The notes under the pieces are model-generated. The model saw only the letters and a program-made list of their open reading frames with translations. It was not told the DNA's origin and ran no database searches. A stretch of DNA of 64,000 bases from Desulfomonile tiedjei (GTDB taxonomy: Bacteria > Desulfobacterota > Desulfomonilia > Desulfomonilales > Desulfomonilaceae), in the NCBI GenBank assembly GCA_016218715.1, contig JACRDG010000104.1, forward strand, positions 62,001-126,000. Reading direction: 5' to 3'. The position numbers were made by a program, and so were the translations under genes. Below, in pieces: positions 43,814 to 52,960 of the stretch (position 1 is its first letter; each line of letters opens with the position of its first letter).

Positions 43814-45352
43814 TTACCGTTTTCTCCCTTTCTTCCGATCTTGTTTGGCCAGCTTGGCTTTTTTTCGCTTTTTTTCCAAGGCCTTCTTGGAAACTACCTT
43901 GCCTTTTTTCGCGTCCGGCAACCCGAACGGGTTCCCGGGCCCGGCGGCCGACTCGGCACCGCCTGCCATGCCGTCGAAAGCACCGCCCAAGGCGCCCCGG
44001 AGCCCTTTCATCCTCTTCCAGAGGCTCTTCCGGACCTTCCCTCCACCCATCGCGACCATAAACTCGCGCATGTCCCTGAACTTGTTGAGGAGGTCCACAA
44101 CTTGTGGTTCGGACCGGCCCGATCCCTTGGCAATGCGGCGAATGCGGCTGCTGCTGATCAGGTCAGGGTTTCCGCGTTCAGCCGGGGTCATCGAATTGAT
44201 GATGGATTCTATGCGAACAAGCTCCCGATCGTCGACTCGCGCCGAGTCAGGAAGGCCGCCAGAGAAGAAGGGGAGTTTCTCCACGAGATCTTGAAGCGGC
44301 CCCATTTTCTTGATGGCCTTGATTTGACCGAGAAAATCGCTGAGAGTGAATTGGCCTCTCAGCATACGCATGGCGTCTTCCTCGGCCTGTTTCTCGTCGA
44401 CAACCTCCTCGAAATCCTTTACCAGGCCGACAACGTCACCGAATCCGAGAATGCGTGAGGCAAGTCCGTCGGGTCGGAACTCTTCCAGCCGGTCCATTCC
44501 CTCGCCCATTCCCACAAACTTGATAGGGACCCCCGTGGCCTCCTTGACGGAAATCGCCGCACCACCGCGGGCATCTCCGTCCAGTTTGGTCAGGATGAAC
44601 CCCGTCAGATGAATCCGCTCGGCAAAGGCTTTTGCGACATTGACCGAATCCTGGCCGATCATGGCGTCGCAAACCAGCAGGACATTGTCGGGAGGAGCCA
44701 ACTCCTCTATCCGGCGGAGTTCCTCCATGAGGGGTTCGTCCACCGTCAATCGGCCGGCGGTGTCGAAGATGGCCACGTCGCAGCCCATCGAGGCAGCTGC
44801 CGCCATAGCTGCCCTGCAAATCTCCGGCGGCGCGGCTCCACCGTCGGAAAAAACGGGGATTTCCAGGTCCGCGCCAAGCTTCTTGAGCTGGTCCACCGCA
44901 GCGGGTCGATAGACGTCCGCTGCGACCAGCATTGGTTTCTTTCCCTTTTTCGAGAGGAAACGGGCGAGTTTCGCCGCGGTGGTCGTCTTGCCGGACCCCT
45001 GCAACCCCACCATCATGATCGGACTGACCGGCTTGGAGACGAACCTCAGCGATGAGTCTTCCGGCCCCATGAGCGAGATGAGTTCTTTGTGACACAGGCT
45101 GATGAAGTGATCGCTCGGGGAGACTCTCAGGTGCTTGTCCCGGTGTTTTACCGCGACCTGAACGATTTCACCCAGCGCCTTTTCCTTGACCCGATCGAGG
45201 AAGGAACGGGTCACCTGGAATTCTACGTCCGCCTCCAGTAGCGAGACGCGAATCATCCGCAAGGCCTCTGAGAGATTCTCCTCTGAGAGGGTGCGCACGC
45301 CTTGCAAGTATTCTCGGACGTCGCGAAATCCGCGGGTCAAAATCTCGAGCAC
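43814..45352 (-). CDS. ffh: Signal recognition particle GTPase Ffh
   Basis: 512 residues. N domain, then G domain with GLQGSGKTTTAAKLA, VAADVYRPAAVDQL, DTAGRLTVDEPLMEEL, TKLDGDARGGAA and GMGEGMDRLE, then a Met-rich M domain and an unusually Lys-rich C-terminal tail. It targets ribosomes making membrane proteins to FtsY. The start is GTG at 45352. The 4.5S RNA gene is not visible in the window. Confidence 0.97.
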   Translation of the reverse strand: MLEILTRGFRDVREYLQGVRTLSEENLSEALRMIRVSLLEADVEFQVTRSFLDRVKEKALGEIVQVAVKHRDKHLRVSPSDHFISLCHKELISLMGPEDSSLRFVSKPVSPIMMVGLQGSGKTTTAAKLARFLSKKGKKPMLVAADVYRPAAVDQLKKLGADLEIPVFSDGGAAPPEICRAAMAAAASMGCDVAIFDTAGRLTVDEPLMEELRRIEELAPPDNVLLVCDAMIGQDSVNVAKAFAERIHLTGFILTKLDGDARGGAAISVKEATGVPIKFVGMGEGMDRLEEFRPDGLASRILGFGDVVGLVKDFEEVVDEKQAEEDAMRMLRGQFTLSDFLGQIKAIKKMGPLQDLVEKLPFFSGGLPDSARVDDRELVRIESIINSMTPAERGNPDLISSSRIRRIAKGSGRSEPQVVDLLNKFRDMREFMVAMGGGKVRKSLWKRMKGLRGALGGAFDGMAGGAESAAGPGNPFGLPDAKKGKVVSKKALEKKRKKAKLAKQDRKKGRKR

Positions 45353-45436
45353 TGGGCGAAGCCTCCTGGTAAGTCAGTTCTCCAGAAACTTCTTCACATA
45401 TCATAATGGCGCTCAAAAGGTAAGCCTTTTCTTTTG

Positions 45437-45465
45437 TTGCTCGGCCGTGGGTTTTCTGTTATAAC
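45437..45465 (+). promoter_or_regulatory. Predicted sigma-70 promoter of the kdn cluster
   Basis: TTGCTC (45437-45442), 17-base spacer, TATAAC (45460-45465), 45 bases before the kdnB ATG and divergent from ffh. Confidence 0.4.
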
Positions 45466-45510
45466 CGGACTGCCTTCAGGAGATAGAGCTTTTCTACAGC
45501 CGAGGTTTGC

Positions 45511-46674
45511 ATGATCGGAACTTTGAAACAGTTTAGCGTTCGCACGAACATTACCTTTGGTTCGGGCGCGATCTCCCAGCTTGGAGAGATTGCCAAGGAC
45601 ATAGGGGCTCAGCGATTCCTGATGGTCGCTGACGCTGCTCTTGAAAGCCTCGGTTTACTCAGGCCAGCGCTCGATAGCCTCAAGCAAGCAGGACTTCAGG
45701 GGGAGATCTTCCAGAATGTAGACCCTGAGCCGTATTTGGACAACGCGGACGATGCGGCGGGGCTCGGGCGAGCTGTTGACGCCGATCTCGTAGTGGGAAT
45801 CGGCGGCGGCTCAGCAATGGACACGGCCAAAGCCGCGGCCATTTTGCTGACAAACGAAGGCAAGGCCGAAGATTACGTTGGCCTGAATCGAGTCAACTTT
45901 CCCGGCATTCCCACCATCATGGTACCCACCACAGCCGGCACCGGGTCTGAGGTCACGTTTACCGCGGTTTTTGCCAACAGGGAGACCAAGGCCAAAGGCG
46001 GTATCAACAGCCCCTTTCTCTTCCCGCAGATGGCTCTGCTGGATCCCGAGCTGACCTTGACCTTACCTCCCGCGGTCACAGCTTACACGGGGATGGATGC
46101 CTTGACTCACGCCATTGAGTCTGTGACGAGCCGATCATCGACGCCGTTTACCGAGGCGCTGGCTCTGACTGCGGTTCGCCTGATCGGCGGTAGTCTGAGA
46201 CGCGCGGTATTTCACGGTGATGACACGGTAGCGAGGGAAAACATGCTCATGGGGAGCTTGCTGGCCGGATTGGCACTGGCGGACGCCGGAGTGGGCGCAG
46301 CCCACGCCCTGGCCTATCCCCTGGGAGGCAAGTACAGGGTCCCTCACGGGCTGGCAAACGCGATTCTGATCCCTTCGGTCATGGAGTTCAATCTACCGGC
46401 TGCCGAAACCCAGTTCGCATTAATCGCTCGGAGCATGGGTGAACCTGTCGATGGAGTTCCGCCGCGTCATGCCGCCGAAGCCGCGGTGGACGCAGTGCAA
46501 ACCCTGTGTTCAGACGTCGGAATTCCTGAGTTCCTGTCGGACATCGGGATCCCCAGTTCGGACATACCAGAGCTGGTTGAAGCTGCCCTGAAAGTGACTC
46601 GACCTGTCGAGAACAACCCGAGGCTTCTCGCAGCGGAACAGGCCGAGTTGATTTACCAGCGGCTCTTCTACTAG
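45511..46674 (+). CDS. kdnB: Iron-containing alcohol dehydrogenase family, probable Kdo 8-dehydrogenase KdnB
   Basis: 387 residues. NAD-binding GIGGGSAMDTAKAAA, VPTTAGTGSEVT, and metal-binding residues in GMDALTHAIES and AHALAYPLGGKYRVPHGLANA mark the iron-dependent ADH family. Context gives the role: the next genes are a KdnA-like aminotransferase and a CMP-Kdo synthetase, as in Shewanella, where KdnB oxidises the C8 hydroxyl of Kdo so that KdnA can aminate it. Taken alone, a general alcohol dehydrogenase could not be excluded. Confidence 0.8.
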   Translation: MIGTLKQFSVRTNITFGSGAISQLGEIAKDIGAQRFLMVADAALESLGLLRPALDSLKQAGLQGEIFQNVDPEPYLDNADDAAGLGRAVDADLVVGIGGGSAMDTAKAAAILLTNEGKAEDYVGLNRVNFPGIPTIMVPTTAGTGSEVTFTAVFANRETKAKGGINSPFLFPQMALLDPELTLTLPPAVTAYTGMDALTHAIESVTSRSSTPFTEALALTAVRLIGGSLRRAVFHGDDTVARENMLMGSLLAGLALADAGVGAAHALAYPLGGKYRVPHGLANAILIPSVMEFNLPAAETQFALIARSMGEPVDGVPPRHAAEAAVDAVQTLCSDVGIPEFLSDIGIPSSDIPELVEAALKVTRPVENNPRLLAAEQAELIYQRLFY

Positions 46675-46822
46675 GCTTGCAGCGCTTCGGCGCATCGAGG
46701 AGCGTGGGGGGTCGCTGTGCAGTACTGGTCGTCCAAAAAGTTGGGTTGGCCGCTCTTTTGTTCAGTGACAATGCGCGGGACTTGATAGTCTTTGTCGGGA
46801 GCCGAGTAATCAGGAGGATTGC

Positions 46823-48028
46823 ATGCCCGGATATGAATGGCTGGGTGAATCGGAAAAAGAACATATAAATGATGTCCTGGACACCGGGATCCTTTTTCGC
46901 TACGAATTCAAGGACGATCGCAAAGGCGTCTATAAGGTGAGGGAGTTTGAGGAGAAGTTCGCACAATACACCGGAGCTGCCTATGCCCACGCGGTGCCTT
47001 CCGGCAGCGTAGCGCTCAAGGTTGCTCTGACCGCGCTCGGCGTGCGGCCTGGGGACGAGGTGATCACGCAAGGGTTCACCTTCATCGCGACCTTCGAGGC
47101 GATCATGGAATGCGGCGCGGTTCCGGTCCCTGCGGAGATCGATGACACCCTGAATCTCGACCCCGAAGATTTCGAGAGGAAGATCACCGACAAGACCAGG
47201 GCAGTTATTCCGGTTCACATGTTGGGGTCACCGGCGAGGATTCCGGAAATCATTGATATCGCTAGGAAACATAACATTAGAGTGGTCGAAGATACCGCCC
47301 AGGCTCTCGGCGCAGCGGTCGGTGGCAAGAAGTTGGGCACCTGGGGCGACATGGGGACATTCTCCTTCGATTTCTATAAGACGATCACCACAGGGGAGGG
47401 CGGCATGATCGTGACCAACGACCGCGACCTGTACGTTCGCGCGTCGGAGTACGCGGATCACGGTCACGACCACAACCCCGATGTGGGCAGGGCAATGGAA
47501 GGGAGAAACTTCCTCGGCTTCAACTACCGCATGAACGAACTTCAAGGCGCGGTCGGGCTCGGCCAGTTGGGCAAACTGGGAGACATGATGCAGAGGCAAC
47601 AGGAAAACCAGACACTCATCCGCGAGACGCTGGAAAGCCTCGAAGGCGTGACGATGCGGGCTATGCCGGAAAACGGCAAGGACAGTTACACGCACATCTG
47701 TTTCTCTCTCCCGAATGCCGAGAAAGCGATGGCTTTCCACAAGCATCTTACGGAGAAAGGCCTGAGCGCCATCTACTTCAAGAACAATTTCTGGCATTTT
47801 CTCCCCAATTGGGAGCATCTTATCGAACGAAAGACCGCATGGAATAGCGAGTATCCGTTCGCCGGCGGGCCGTATGGCGGGGATTTCCGTTATTCCAAGG
47901 ACATGCTTCCCAAGAGCAGCGCAATCCTGGAGAAATTGGTAGTGATACCAATACTCCTTCAAATGGACGAGGATCTGATTCAACGCATCGTCATGGAATT
48001 GCAGGCCACTGCGGAGGAGATCCTCTAG
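46823..48028 (+). CDS. kdnA: 8-amino-3,8-dideoxy-manno-octulosonate (Kdo8N) transaminase KdnA
   Basis: 401-residue DegT/DnrJ-type PLP aminotransferase. It begins MPGYEWLGESEK and continues with FRYEF, SGSVALKVAL, VVEDTAQALGA, and the PLP lysine in TFSFDFYKTITTGEGG, closely following the arrangement of Shewanella KdnA, including ADHGHDHN and NNFWHFLPNWEH. It aminates the C8 aldehyde made by KdnB to give Kdo8N for lipopolysaccharide. AGGAGG lies five bases before the ATG. Confidence 0.88.
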   Translation: MPGYEWLGESEKEHINDVLDTGILFRYEFKDDRKGVYKVREFEEKFAQYTGAAYAHAVPSGSVALKVALTALGVRPGDEVITQGFTFIATFEAIMECGAVPVPAEIDDTLNLDPEDFERKITDKTRAVIPVHMLGSPARIPEIIDIARKHNIRVVEDTAQALGAAVGGKKLGTWGDMGTFSFDFYKTITTGEGGMIVTNDRDLYVRASEYADHGHDHNPDVGRAMEGRNFLGFNYRMNELQGAVGLGQLGKLGDMMQRQQENQTLIRETLESLEGVTMRAMPENGKDSYTHICFSLPNAEKAMAFHKHLTEKGLSAIYFKNNFWHFLPNWEHLIERKTAWNSEYPFAGGPYGGDFRYSKDMLPKSSAILEKLVVIPILLQMDEDLIQRIVMELQATAEEIL

Positions 48029-48151
48029 ATTCCTCCGGGGCGTGGACGCAGTGTCCGGTCTCGTCAGTGACGGCCCATCGAGTTATGGGCCCAAAGAATG
48101 GCGGCAAGACCGGTCCGGAGTACCGCTACAAACTGGTTCGAACCGTCGCTC

Positions 48152-48907
48152 ATGTCAGATCAGGCAATTCGAATTGTTGGATTCATTCCCGCCCGAGCCG
48201 AATCCACGCGTTTTCCAGGCAAACCTCTCGCGGACATCCACGGCAAGCCGATGATCATGCGGGTTTTTGAAAGGGCAGCTCCGTCACCCCTCCTGGATGG
48301 CGTCTATGTGGCGACGGATTCCCGGGATATCCTGGACGCGGTCACCCGACATGGCGGAAAAGCCCTGATGACGGCCAGAGAGCATGCGTCGGGAACCGAC
48401 CGCATCGCTCAGGCCGCCCGGGGGATCGGTTTGGGGAGCAACGATATCGCGGTCAATATCCAGGGAGATCAGCCCTTGTTCGATCCGATCATGATCGAGG
48501 AGGTAGTCCGACCGCTCCTCCTGGAACCGTCGATTCCGATGAGCACGCTCATCTACCGGATTGTGCGGGACGAAGAGATCACGCATCCCAACGCGGTCAA
48601 GACGGTGATGGACCGAGAGGGGTTTGCCCTGTACTTCTCTCGTGCAACCATACCGCATTTCGATGGATCGAAGGTAACCGAGGAGTACTTCAAGCATCAT
48701 GGGATCTACGCGTACCGGAATGATTTCCTCCAGCGATTCAGCGAACTTCCGCGGGGAGTTCTCGAACGAGCGGAACGTCTGGAACAACTGCGGGCACTGG
48801 AGAACGGGTACCGGATCAAAGTGGTGGTGACCGAGAAGGACTCGATCGAAGTGGACACCCCCGAGGATCTGGAACGGGTGCGGGAAACTTATGCAAAGAT
48901 GATTTGA
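48152..48907 (+). CDS. kdsB: CMP-Kdo (or CMP-Kdo8N) synthetase KdsB
   Basis: 251 residues. FIPARAESTRFPGKPLADI is the nucleotide-binding N-terminus; VYVATDS, SGTDRIAQAA, VNIQGDQPL and the C-terminal EKDSIEVDTPEDLERVR are standard. It activates the sugar acid with CTP before transfer to lipid A. In this context it probably accepts Kdo8N. ATG 48152 fits the family; the frame open to 48098 adds residues without conservation. Confidence 0.93.
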   Translation: MSDQAIRIVGFIPARAESTRFPGKPLADIHGKPMIMRVFERAAPSPLLDGVYVATDSRDILDAVTRHGGKALMTAREHASGTDRIAQAARGIGLGSNDIAVNIQGDQPLFDPIMIEEVVRPLLLEPSIPMSTLIYRIVRDEEITHPNAVKTVMDREGFALYFSRATIPHFDGSKVTEEYFKHHGIYAYRNDFLQRFSELPRGVLERAERLEQLRALENGYRIKVVVTEKDSIEVDTPEDLERVRETYAKMI

Positions 48908-49037
48908 CAAAAAAAAATGGTGAGTGATATTTCGGATGAGCGATCGAGACTTGGCACAGCTCTTGAGGCGCCCGAGACGCCCGGTTGGCCGCAGACATAC
49001 AACTGACCGATAAGGTTGGACATAAAGGGTGGTGTAA

Positions 49038-49256
49038 GTGAGTAGAGATGACAACGTCAAAGTAGAAGGAACCGTGGTCAAGGTACATTCCGGCGGAATG
49101 TACCAGGTGGAAACCGATGACGGCAGGAGCATCAGAACCAAGCTTTCGGGCAGGATGTCCCGGTTCAGGATCAAGGTGCTCCTGGGCGACCGCGTTACGG
49201 TGGCTCTCTCCCCTTACGACCTCACCCACGGCCTTATCGTCTACAGGGGCAAGTAA
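49038..49256 (+). CDS. infA: Translation initiation factor IF-1
   Basis: 72 residues, the usual length, one S1/OB-fold domain: DNVKVEGTVVKV, MYQVETDDG, ISGRM-type RMSRFRIKVLLGDRV and SPYDLTHGLIVYR. It binds the ribosomal A site during initiation. GTG start at 49038 with AAGGGTGG upstream. The 292 bases downstream hold no gene that I can support. Confidence 0.95.
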   Translation: MSRDDNVKVEGTVVKVHSGGMYQVETDDGRSIRTKLSGRMSRFRIKVLLGDRVTVALSPYDLTHGLIVYRGK

Positions 49257-49548
49257 CACTCTCCAGCAAAGCAGAGCGGTTCCTACTGCCCGTCAGGGCT
49301 CGGGGACCATTCCGAGGACCTTATGGGTCGGGGTGCGAACGCGTCTTCTCGGATCTCCGGGCCGGGCACTGACGCGCGACGCCCGGGTCACGACCGGGGA
49401 GGGGAAAAGAGGTTGACCGATTCGCAGGGGCGGACACACGCTCGGCCACAAGGTAAGACCTTTGCTTTCCAGCCGGGCGGCGGCGGTTGGGATTTAACGG
49501 AAACGGCCGGATTGTCACATAATCCCGACCCGTCCCCATGTAGGGCTC

Positions 49549-50589
49549 ATGATGAGCGACCATTCTCTATCGTTTGAAAAAGAGACGGTTACCGCAAGAT
49601 TCATCGCTCCTTCCGGCGATGAGATTCAGAAACACATCGAAATCCGCATCAATCCCGTCACGGGGCGAACCAGCAGAATTGCCGTGGGCCGGGGCGCGGA
49701 AAAAGAACCGGGAACCGAGACCCTACCGCTGCCGCCGCCGAACGCCGACGATACTGCGGCATGTCCTTTTTGCAGGCCGCAAGTCATGTCAAGAACTCCG
49801 AGAATGGCCTCCGACATCTTTCCCGGCGGGCGTTTATGTTACAAGGATTCGATCTTGTTCCCGAATCTTTTTCCTTACGGCAGTTATTCGGCGGTCAGCC
49901 TTTTTGACAACCGGCATTTTGCGGAAATCGGCACTGCGTCAGTTGGTTCCTATACCGACTGCTTCATCAACTGTCGGAATTACCTGCGCCACGTCCTTGA
50001 GCATGATTCCGAGGCGATTTACCTGGCAATTACGCAGAATCACTTGCCGTCAGCCGGCGGCTCCCTGCTTCATCCCCACCTTCAGATCAATGCAGACAGG
50101 ATTTCTCCCAATCATCATCGCTCATTACGGAAAAGAGCTGAAGAATATTTTCACGAGACCGGTTCTCGTCTGTTTTCCGACTATCTCCTGCATGAACGGC
50201 AGGATCGCAGCCGCTATATTGGGAAGACCGGTTCATGGGAATGGGTAGCCGCGTTTGCTCCGGAAGGCTTTTTTGAAGTCTGGGGAATCTTGCCGAAGAT
50301 CACGTCCCTGTTTCAGATAACGGAGTCGGACTGGCTTGCTCTCGCTCAGGGAGTGGTAAACGCTCAGAGATTCTACCGAAGCCTTTGCAGAAACGGGTAT
50401 AATCTCGGCATGTTGTTCGTGGAAGACGGGAAACCTTGTCTTGAAATGCGGGTCGTGATTCTTGTCCGGTCGAATTATGCCGCCTGGGTACGGAACGACC
50501 ACACCGGCTTCGAGGTCATGCTCGGAGACATGACGACCTTCACATCGCCTGAAGATATTGCAAAAAGCGCTGTAGAATTCTGGACATGA
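49549..50589 (+). CDS. GalT/HIT-superfamily nucleotidyltransferase-like protein
   Basis: 346 residues resembling galactose-1-phosphate uridylyltransferase: CPFC near residue 73 (zinc site) and the active-site histidine motif LLHPHLQ near residue 175, in place of the classical HPHPHGQ. It would transfer a nucleotide monophosphate to a sugar phosphate or act as an Ap4A phosphorylase-like enzyme; the substrate is open. Its base composition (many TTT, AAT, ATT codons) looks more AT-rich than neighbours, a possible sign of transfer. Weak ribosome binding site; a second ATG follows directly. Confidence 0.75.
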   Translation: MMSDHSLSFEKETVTARFIAPSGDEIQKHIEIRINPVTGRTSRIAVGRGAEKEPGTETLPLPPPNADDTAACPFCRPQVMSRTPRMASDIFPGGRLCYKDSILFPNLFPYGSYSAVSLFDNRHFAEIGTASVGSYTDCFINCRNYLRHVLEHDSEAIYLAITQNHLPSAGGSLLHPHLQINADRISPNHHRSLRKRAEEYFHETGSRLFSDYLLHERQDRSRYIGKTGSWEWVAAFAPEGFFEVWGILPKITSLFQITESDWLALAQGVVNAQRFYRSLCRNGYNLGMLFVEDGKPCLEMRVVILVRSNYAAWVRNDHTGFEVMLGDMTTFTSPEDIAKSAVEFWT

Positions 50590-50666
50590 ACGTTACACAC
50601 AGCACCATCGAGGGTCGTGTCGGCGTTTCGCGACGGGCTCAAAGTGTGCTGTAGAAGGTGAAAGAA

Positions 50667-51608
50667 ATGGAGATCGTATTTCTCGGGACCGGCGCGGCGT
50701 GGAGCCTGCCCGAGCACTCATGCGGATGCGCGATCTGCACGAAGATGACCGAGTTGGGCGAATACCGTGCCCGGACTTCGCTCCTGATCCGTAGCAGCCG
50801 GACAGTGTTGTTAGACTGTGGCCCAGATCTGGGAATCCAGATGAGAAGGAACTCCATGGAAAAGCCCGATCTCGTGCTCTTAACCCACGAACACGGAGAC
50901 CACTATCTAGGAATGGATGATTTGGTAGCCTTCCGCAGATCTGTTCCCGCGAAAGAGTGGACTCCGATTCCCGTTTACGCGAGCGAGGAAACCTGGGAAG
51001 CCGTCGAAATTCGTTTCGGGTACTTGCTCGAGGCGCTCATCGAGAAACGGATAGCCGTTCCCGGTGTGCCGCTGCCGGAAGCGAACCTGCGAATCACTCC
51101 GTTCAAGACCGACCACGGTCCCAATGCGAAAGGATCGGTCGGATACGTGCTGGAAGAGGGCGAGGGGGATGAGTCGGTCAAGTTCGTGTACACCTCCGAT
51201 TTTTTGCGCGTTGAAGAGGAGACGGAATTGCTGCTTGAACCGGACGTGTTGGTCATCCAGTCCCATTGGTTCAACGAGCCCACAGTGAACCGACCGCACC
51301 TCATGAGCTTTCAACGAGCCCTTGACTTTATACGCAGGTGGCGGCCGCGGTCCGCTACCTACCTCGTACATTTCTCCGATGGGGACCAGGTGCCGGGTGA
51401 CCCGTGCAACTCGTTCCTAAAAAAATACGAACCACTCTCCCCAGTGGCGGAACCAGTCTCGGGAAGGCCGTATCCGGTCCCTCGATGTCATGAGGAGTGG
51501 CAAGCTGTGGTGGACAGGATTTGCACGGATTTCGACGTCAAGGGCCCCGTGTTGGTGGCCCGGGACGGATTGACCGTGCACCTCAACCGCGATCCTGGGC
51601 GCTCCTGA
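50667..51608 (+). CDS. Metallo-beta-lactamase fold hydrolase, PhnP-like
   Basis: 313 residues. MEIVFLGTGAAWSLPEHSCGCAIC at the N-terminus and THEHGDHYLG (the HxHxDH zinc motif) define the PhnP/cyclic phosphodiesterase branch; TDHGPNAKGSVGY and YTSDF give further metal ligands. Probable phosphodiesterase acting on small phosphate esters. ATG 50667 is preferred over GTG 50658 because GAAGGTGAAAG then serves as ribosome binding site. Confidence 0.85.
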   Translation: MEIVFLGTGAAWSLPEHSCGCAICTKMTELGEYRARTSLLIRSSRTVLLDCGPDLGIQMRRNSMEKPDLVLLTHEHGDHYLGMDDLVAFRRSVPAKEWTPIPVYASEETWEAVEIRFGYLLEALIEKRIAVPGVPLPEANLRITPFKTDHGPNAKGSVGYVLEEGEGDESVKFVYTSDFLRVEEETELLLEPDVLVIQSHWFNEPTVNRPHLMSFQRALDFIRRWRPRSATYLVHFSDGDQVPGDPCNSFLKKYEPLSPVAEPVSGRPYPVPRCHEEWQAVVDRICTDFDVKGPVLVARDGLTVHLNRDPGRS

Positions 51609-51938
51609 TCCCCTTTCGTTTTCCAACAAGTAACATCGAGGCGAAGTGTTTCAAAGAGGTTTGCCCGAGCTCACTTCCTCAAAAGCGAAGCGGTGTGGCA
51701 CCGATGAGGCCGAGCAGAGGAGGAAATACCGCCCCCTTTCCTCCTGCCGCAAAGCGTGGCATACTGTCGTTGCGGGACCGCGGAGCGCAGGCAGATAAGC
51801 CTCGGCGTGATCTCCACCGTGGCTTAGGATTCTGCGACCCGTTATAAAGCGCTGCACCATGACCGGTAAGGGCAGTCGTTCGCGGACGCGTGGGTCGTCT
51901 CGTTTCCCCACGAAGGTCGATGCAAATGGGAGGCACTC

Positions 51939-52340
51939 ATGGATGAAGATCTCAAGTCCAAGACGGAAAGAACCGCGAAACTCTACTTTGGAGACTACAC
52001 CGAGGAAAGGCCCTTTGACCTCTGGCGTTCGTTTGACAAGGGTTTGGCCAGGGACTTTTCTCTATTCATAACCGGACAGGTGTACGCGCGGGAAAAGATT
52101 CCGCATCCAACGCGCCAGCTGGTTACGGTCGCCGCCCTGACGGTGCTGGGAAGGACGGAAGAGCTCAAGCTCCACATCTACGCTGCTCTCAACGTGGGAT
52201 GCAACCCCCGAGAAGTGGCTGAGGTAATTTTCCAGTGTGGCATCTACGGGGGAATGCCCATAGTCAATCAAGCCTTGAAAGTACTCAGAGAAGTGCTTCA
52301 AGAAAAAGGACGCTGGCCGCTTGGCGAGCAGGAGGAATAA
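51939..52340 (+). CDS. Carboxymuconolactone decarboxylase (CMD) family protein
   Basis: 133 residues, all-helical AhpD-like fold: REKIPHPTRQLVTVAALTVLGRTEELKLHIYAALNVGCNPREVAEVIFQCGIYGGMPIVNQAL. Only one Cys (GCNP) and FQC lie in the region; there is no CxxC, so it resembles the decarboxylase branch more than the peroxidase. GGGAGG lies five bases before the ATG. Substrate unknown. Confidence 0.88.
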   Translation: MDEDLKSKTERTAKLYFGDYTEERPFDLWRSFDKGLARDFSLFITGQVYAREKIPHPTRQLVTVAALTVLGRTEELKLHIYAALNVGCNPREVAEVIFQCGIYGGMPIVNQALKVLREVLQEKGRWPLGEQEE

Positions 52341-52528
52341 CTGTTCCCACTGCTCTGCTCCCCACTGCCGCCCCGTTCCGGTGACGAGGCGTGCGCGCAA
52401 AGGAGGACCGGCTGAGGGCAACCCCCGCAGCTGTCAAGAATCGGGAGGACGCGAGCTCGTCCGCGGTTTTCGGCTCACGCAAGGCTGCTCCACCAGGGAT
52501 TGGCAGGGCGCTGGCGGGACTTGCATCC

Positions 52529-52549
52529 CCGAGACCGGCTGCGTCTCGG
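52529..52549. terminator. Hairpin between convergent genes
   Basis: Perfect CCGAGAC / GTCTCGG 7-bp stem with a 7-base loop in the 272-base gap between the CMD gene and the zinc-ribbon gene, which face each other. No U-run; possible bidirectional terminator. Nothing else is recognisable in the gap. Confidence 0.35.
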
Positions 52550-52612
52550 AACAACGTTTCGAGTGGTAGTGACTTCCAGGAAAGAATCGACCCGAACGTC
52601 GCAGCAGGAGCC

Positions 52613-52876
52613 TCAGTCGTCGAGGGTGAATTCGAAGTCGTCTCCCACGGAGTCGAGATCGAGTTCAGCTTCCTCGTGCTTGGCTGCCGCCGGAGCGGCC
52701 TTCACCGCGGACTTTGCGACATCGGACGCTCCGGTAAAGAAACCCTCCAGACCGACTTCCGGCGGAAGATAGAAGATCCCGAGGCGACTGCGGACCTGCG
52801 CGAGGTCCTTGTTGCAAGCCGGACAGGCGACGTTGTAATCGAAGCTCACGTAACCGCATTTCTCACATTTCACCAT
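52613..52876 (-). CDS. Small zinc-ribbon protein
   Basis: 87 residues. MVKCEKCGYVSFDYNVACPACNKDL is split here as CEKC and CPAC, a four-Cys zinc ribbon, followed by an Ala/Lys linker and an acidic C-terminus (DDFEFTLDD). ATG 52876 is next to GGAGG (three bases spacing). Divergent from the M48 protease gene. It could be a regulatory or protein-binding factor; no function proposed. Confidence 0.75.
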   Translation of the reverse strand: MVKCEKCGYVSFDYNVACPACNKDLAQVRSRLGIFYLPPEVGLEGFFTGASDVAKSAVKAAPAAAKHEEAELDLDSVGDDFEFTLDD

Positions 52877-52933
52877 GCACCTCCAGGGATGCCGAACGGT
52901 TTTAACTAGATGAGACCATACTACCATGAAATA

Positions 52934-52947
52934 CTTGATAAATCAAG
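52934..52947. promoter_or_regulatory. Operator-like palindrome in a divergent promoter region
   Basis: CTTGAT-AA-ATCAAG, 13 bases before the start of the M48 protease gene and 57 bases before the zinc-ribbon start. Its symmetry and place suggest a repressor or activator site; the regulator is unknown. Confidence 0.3.
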
Positions 52948-52960
52948 CAATGGGGTTGGC

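Noticed and set aside
48909-48917. Nine-A run after kdsB as a terminator
   Set aside because: On the coding strand it is an A-run, not a U-run, and no stem precedes it.
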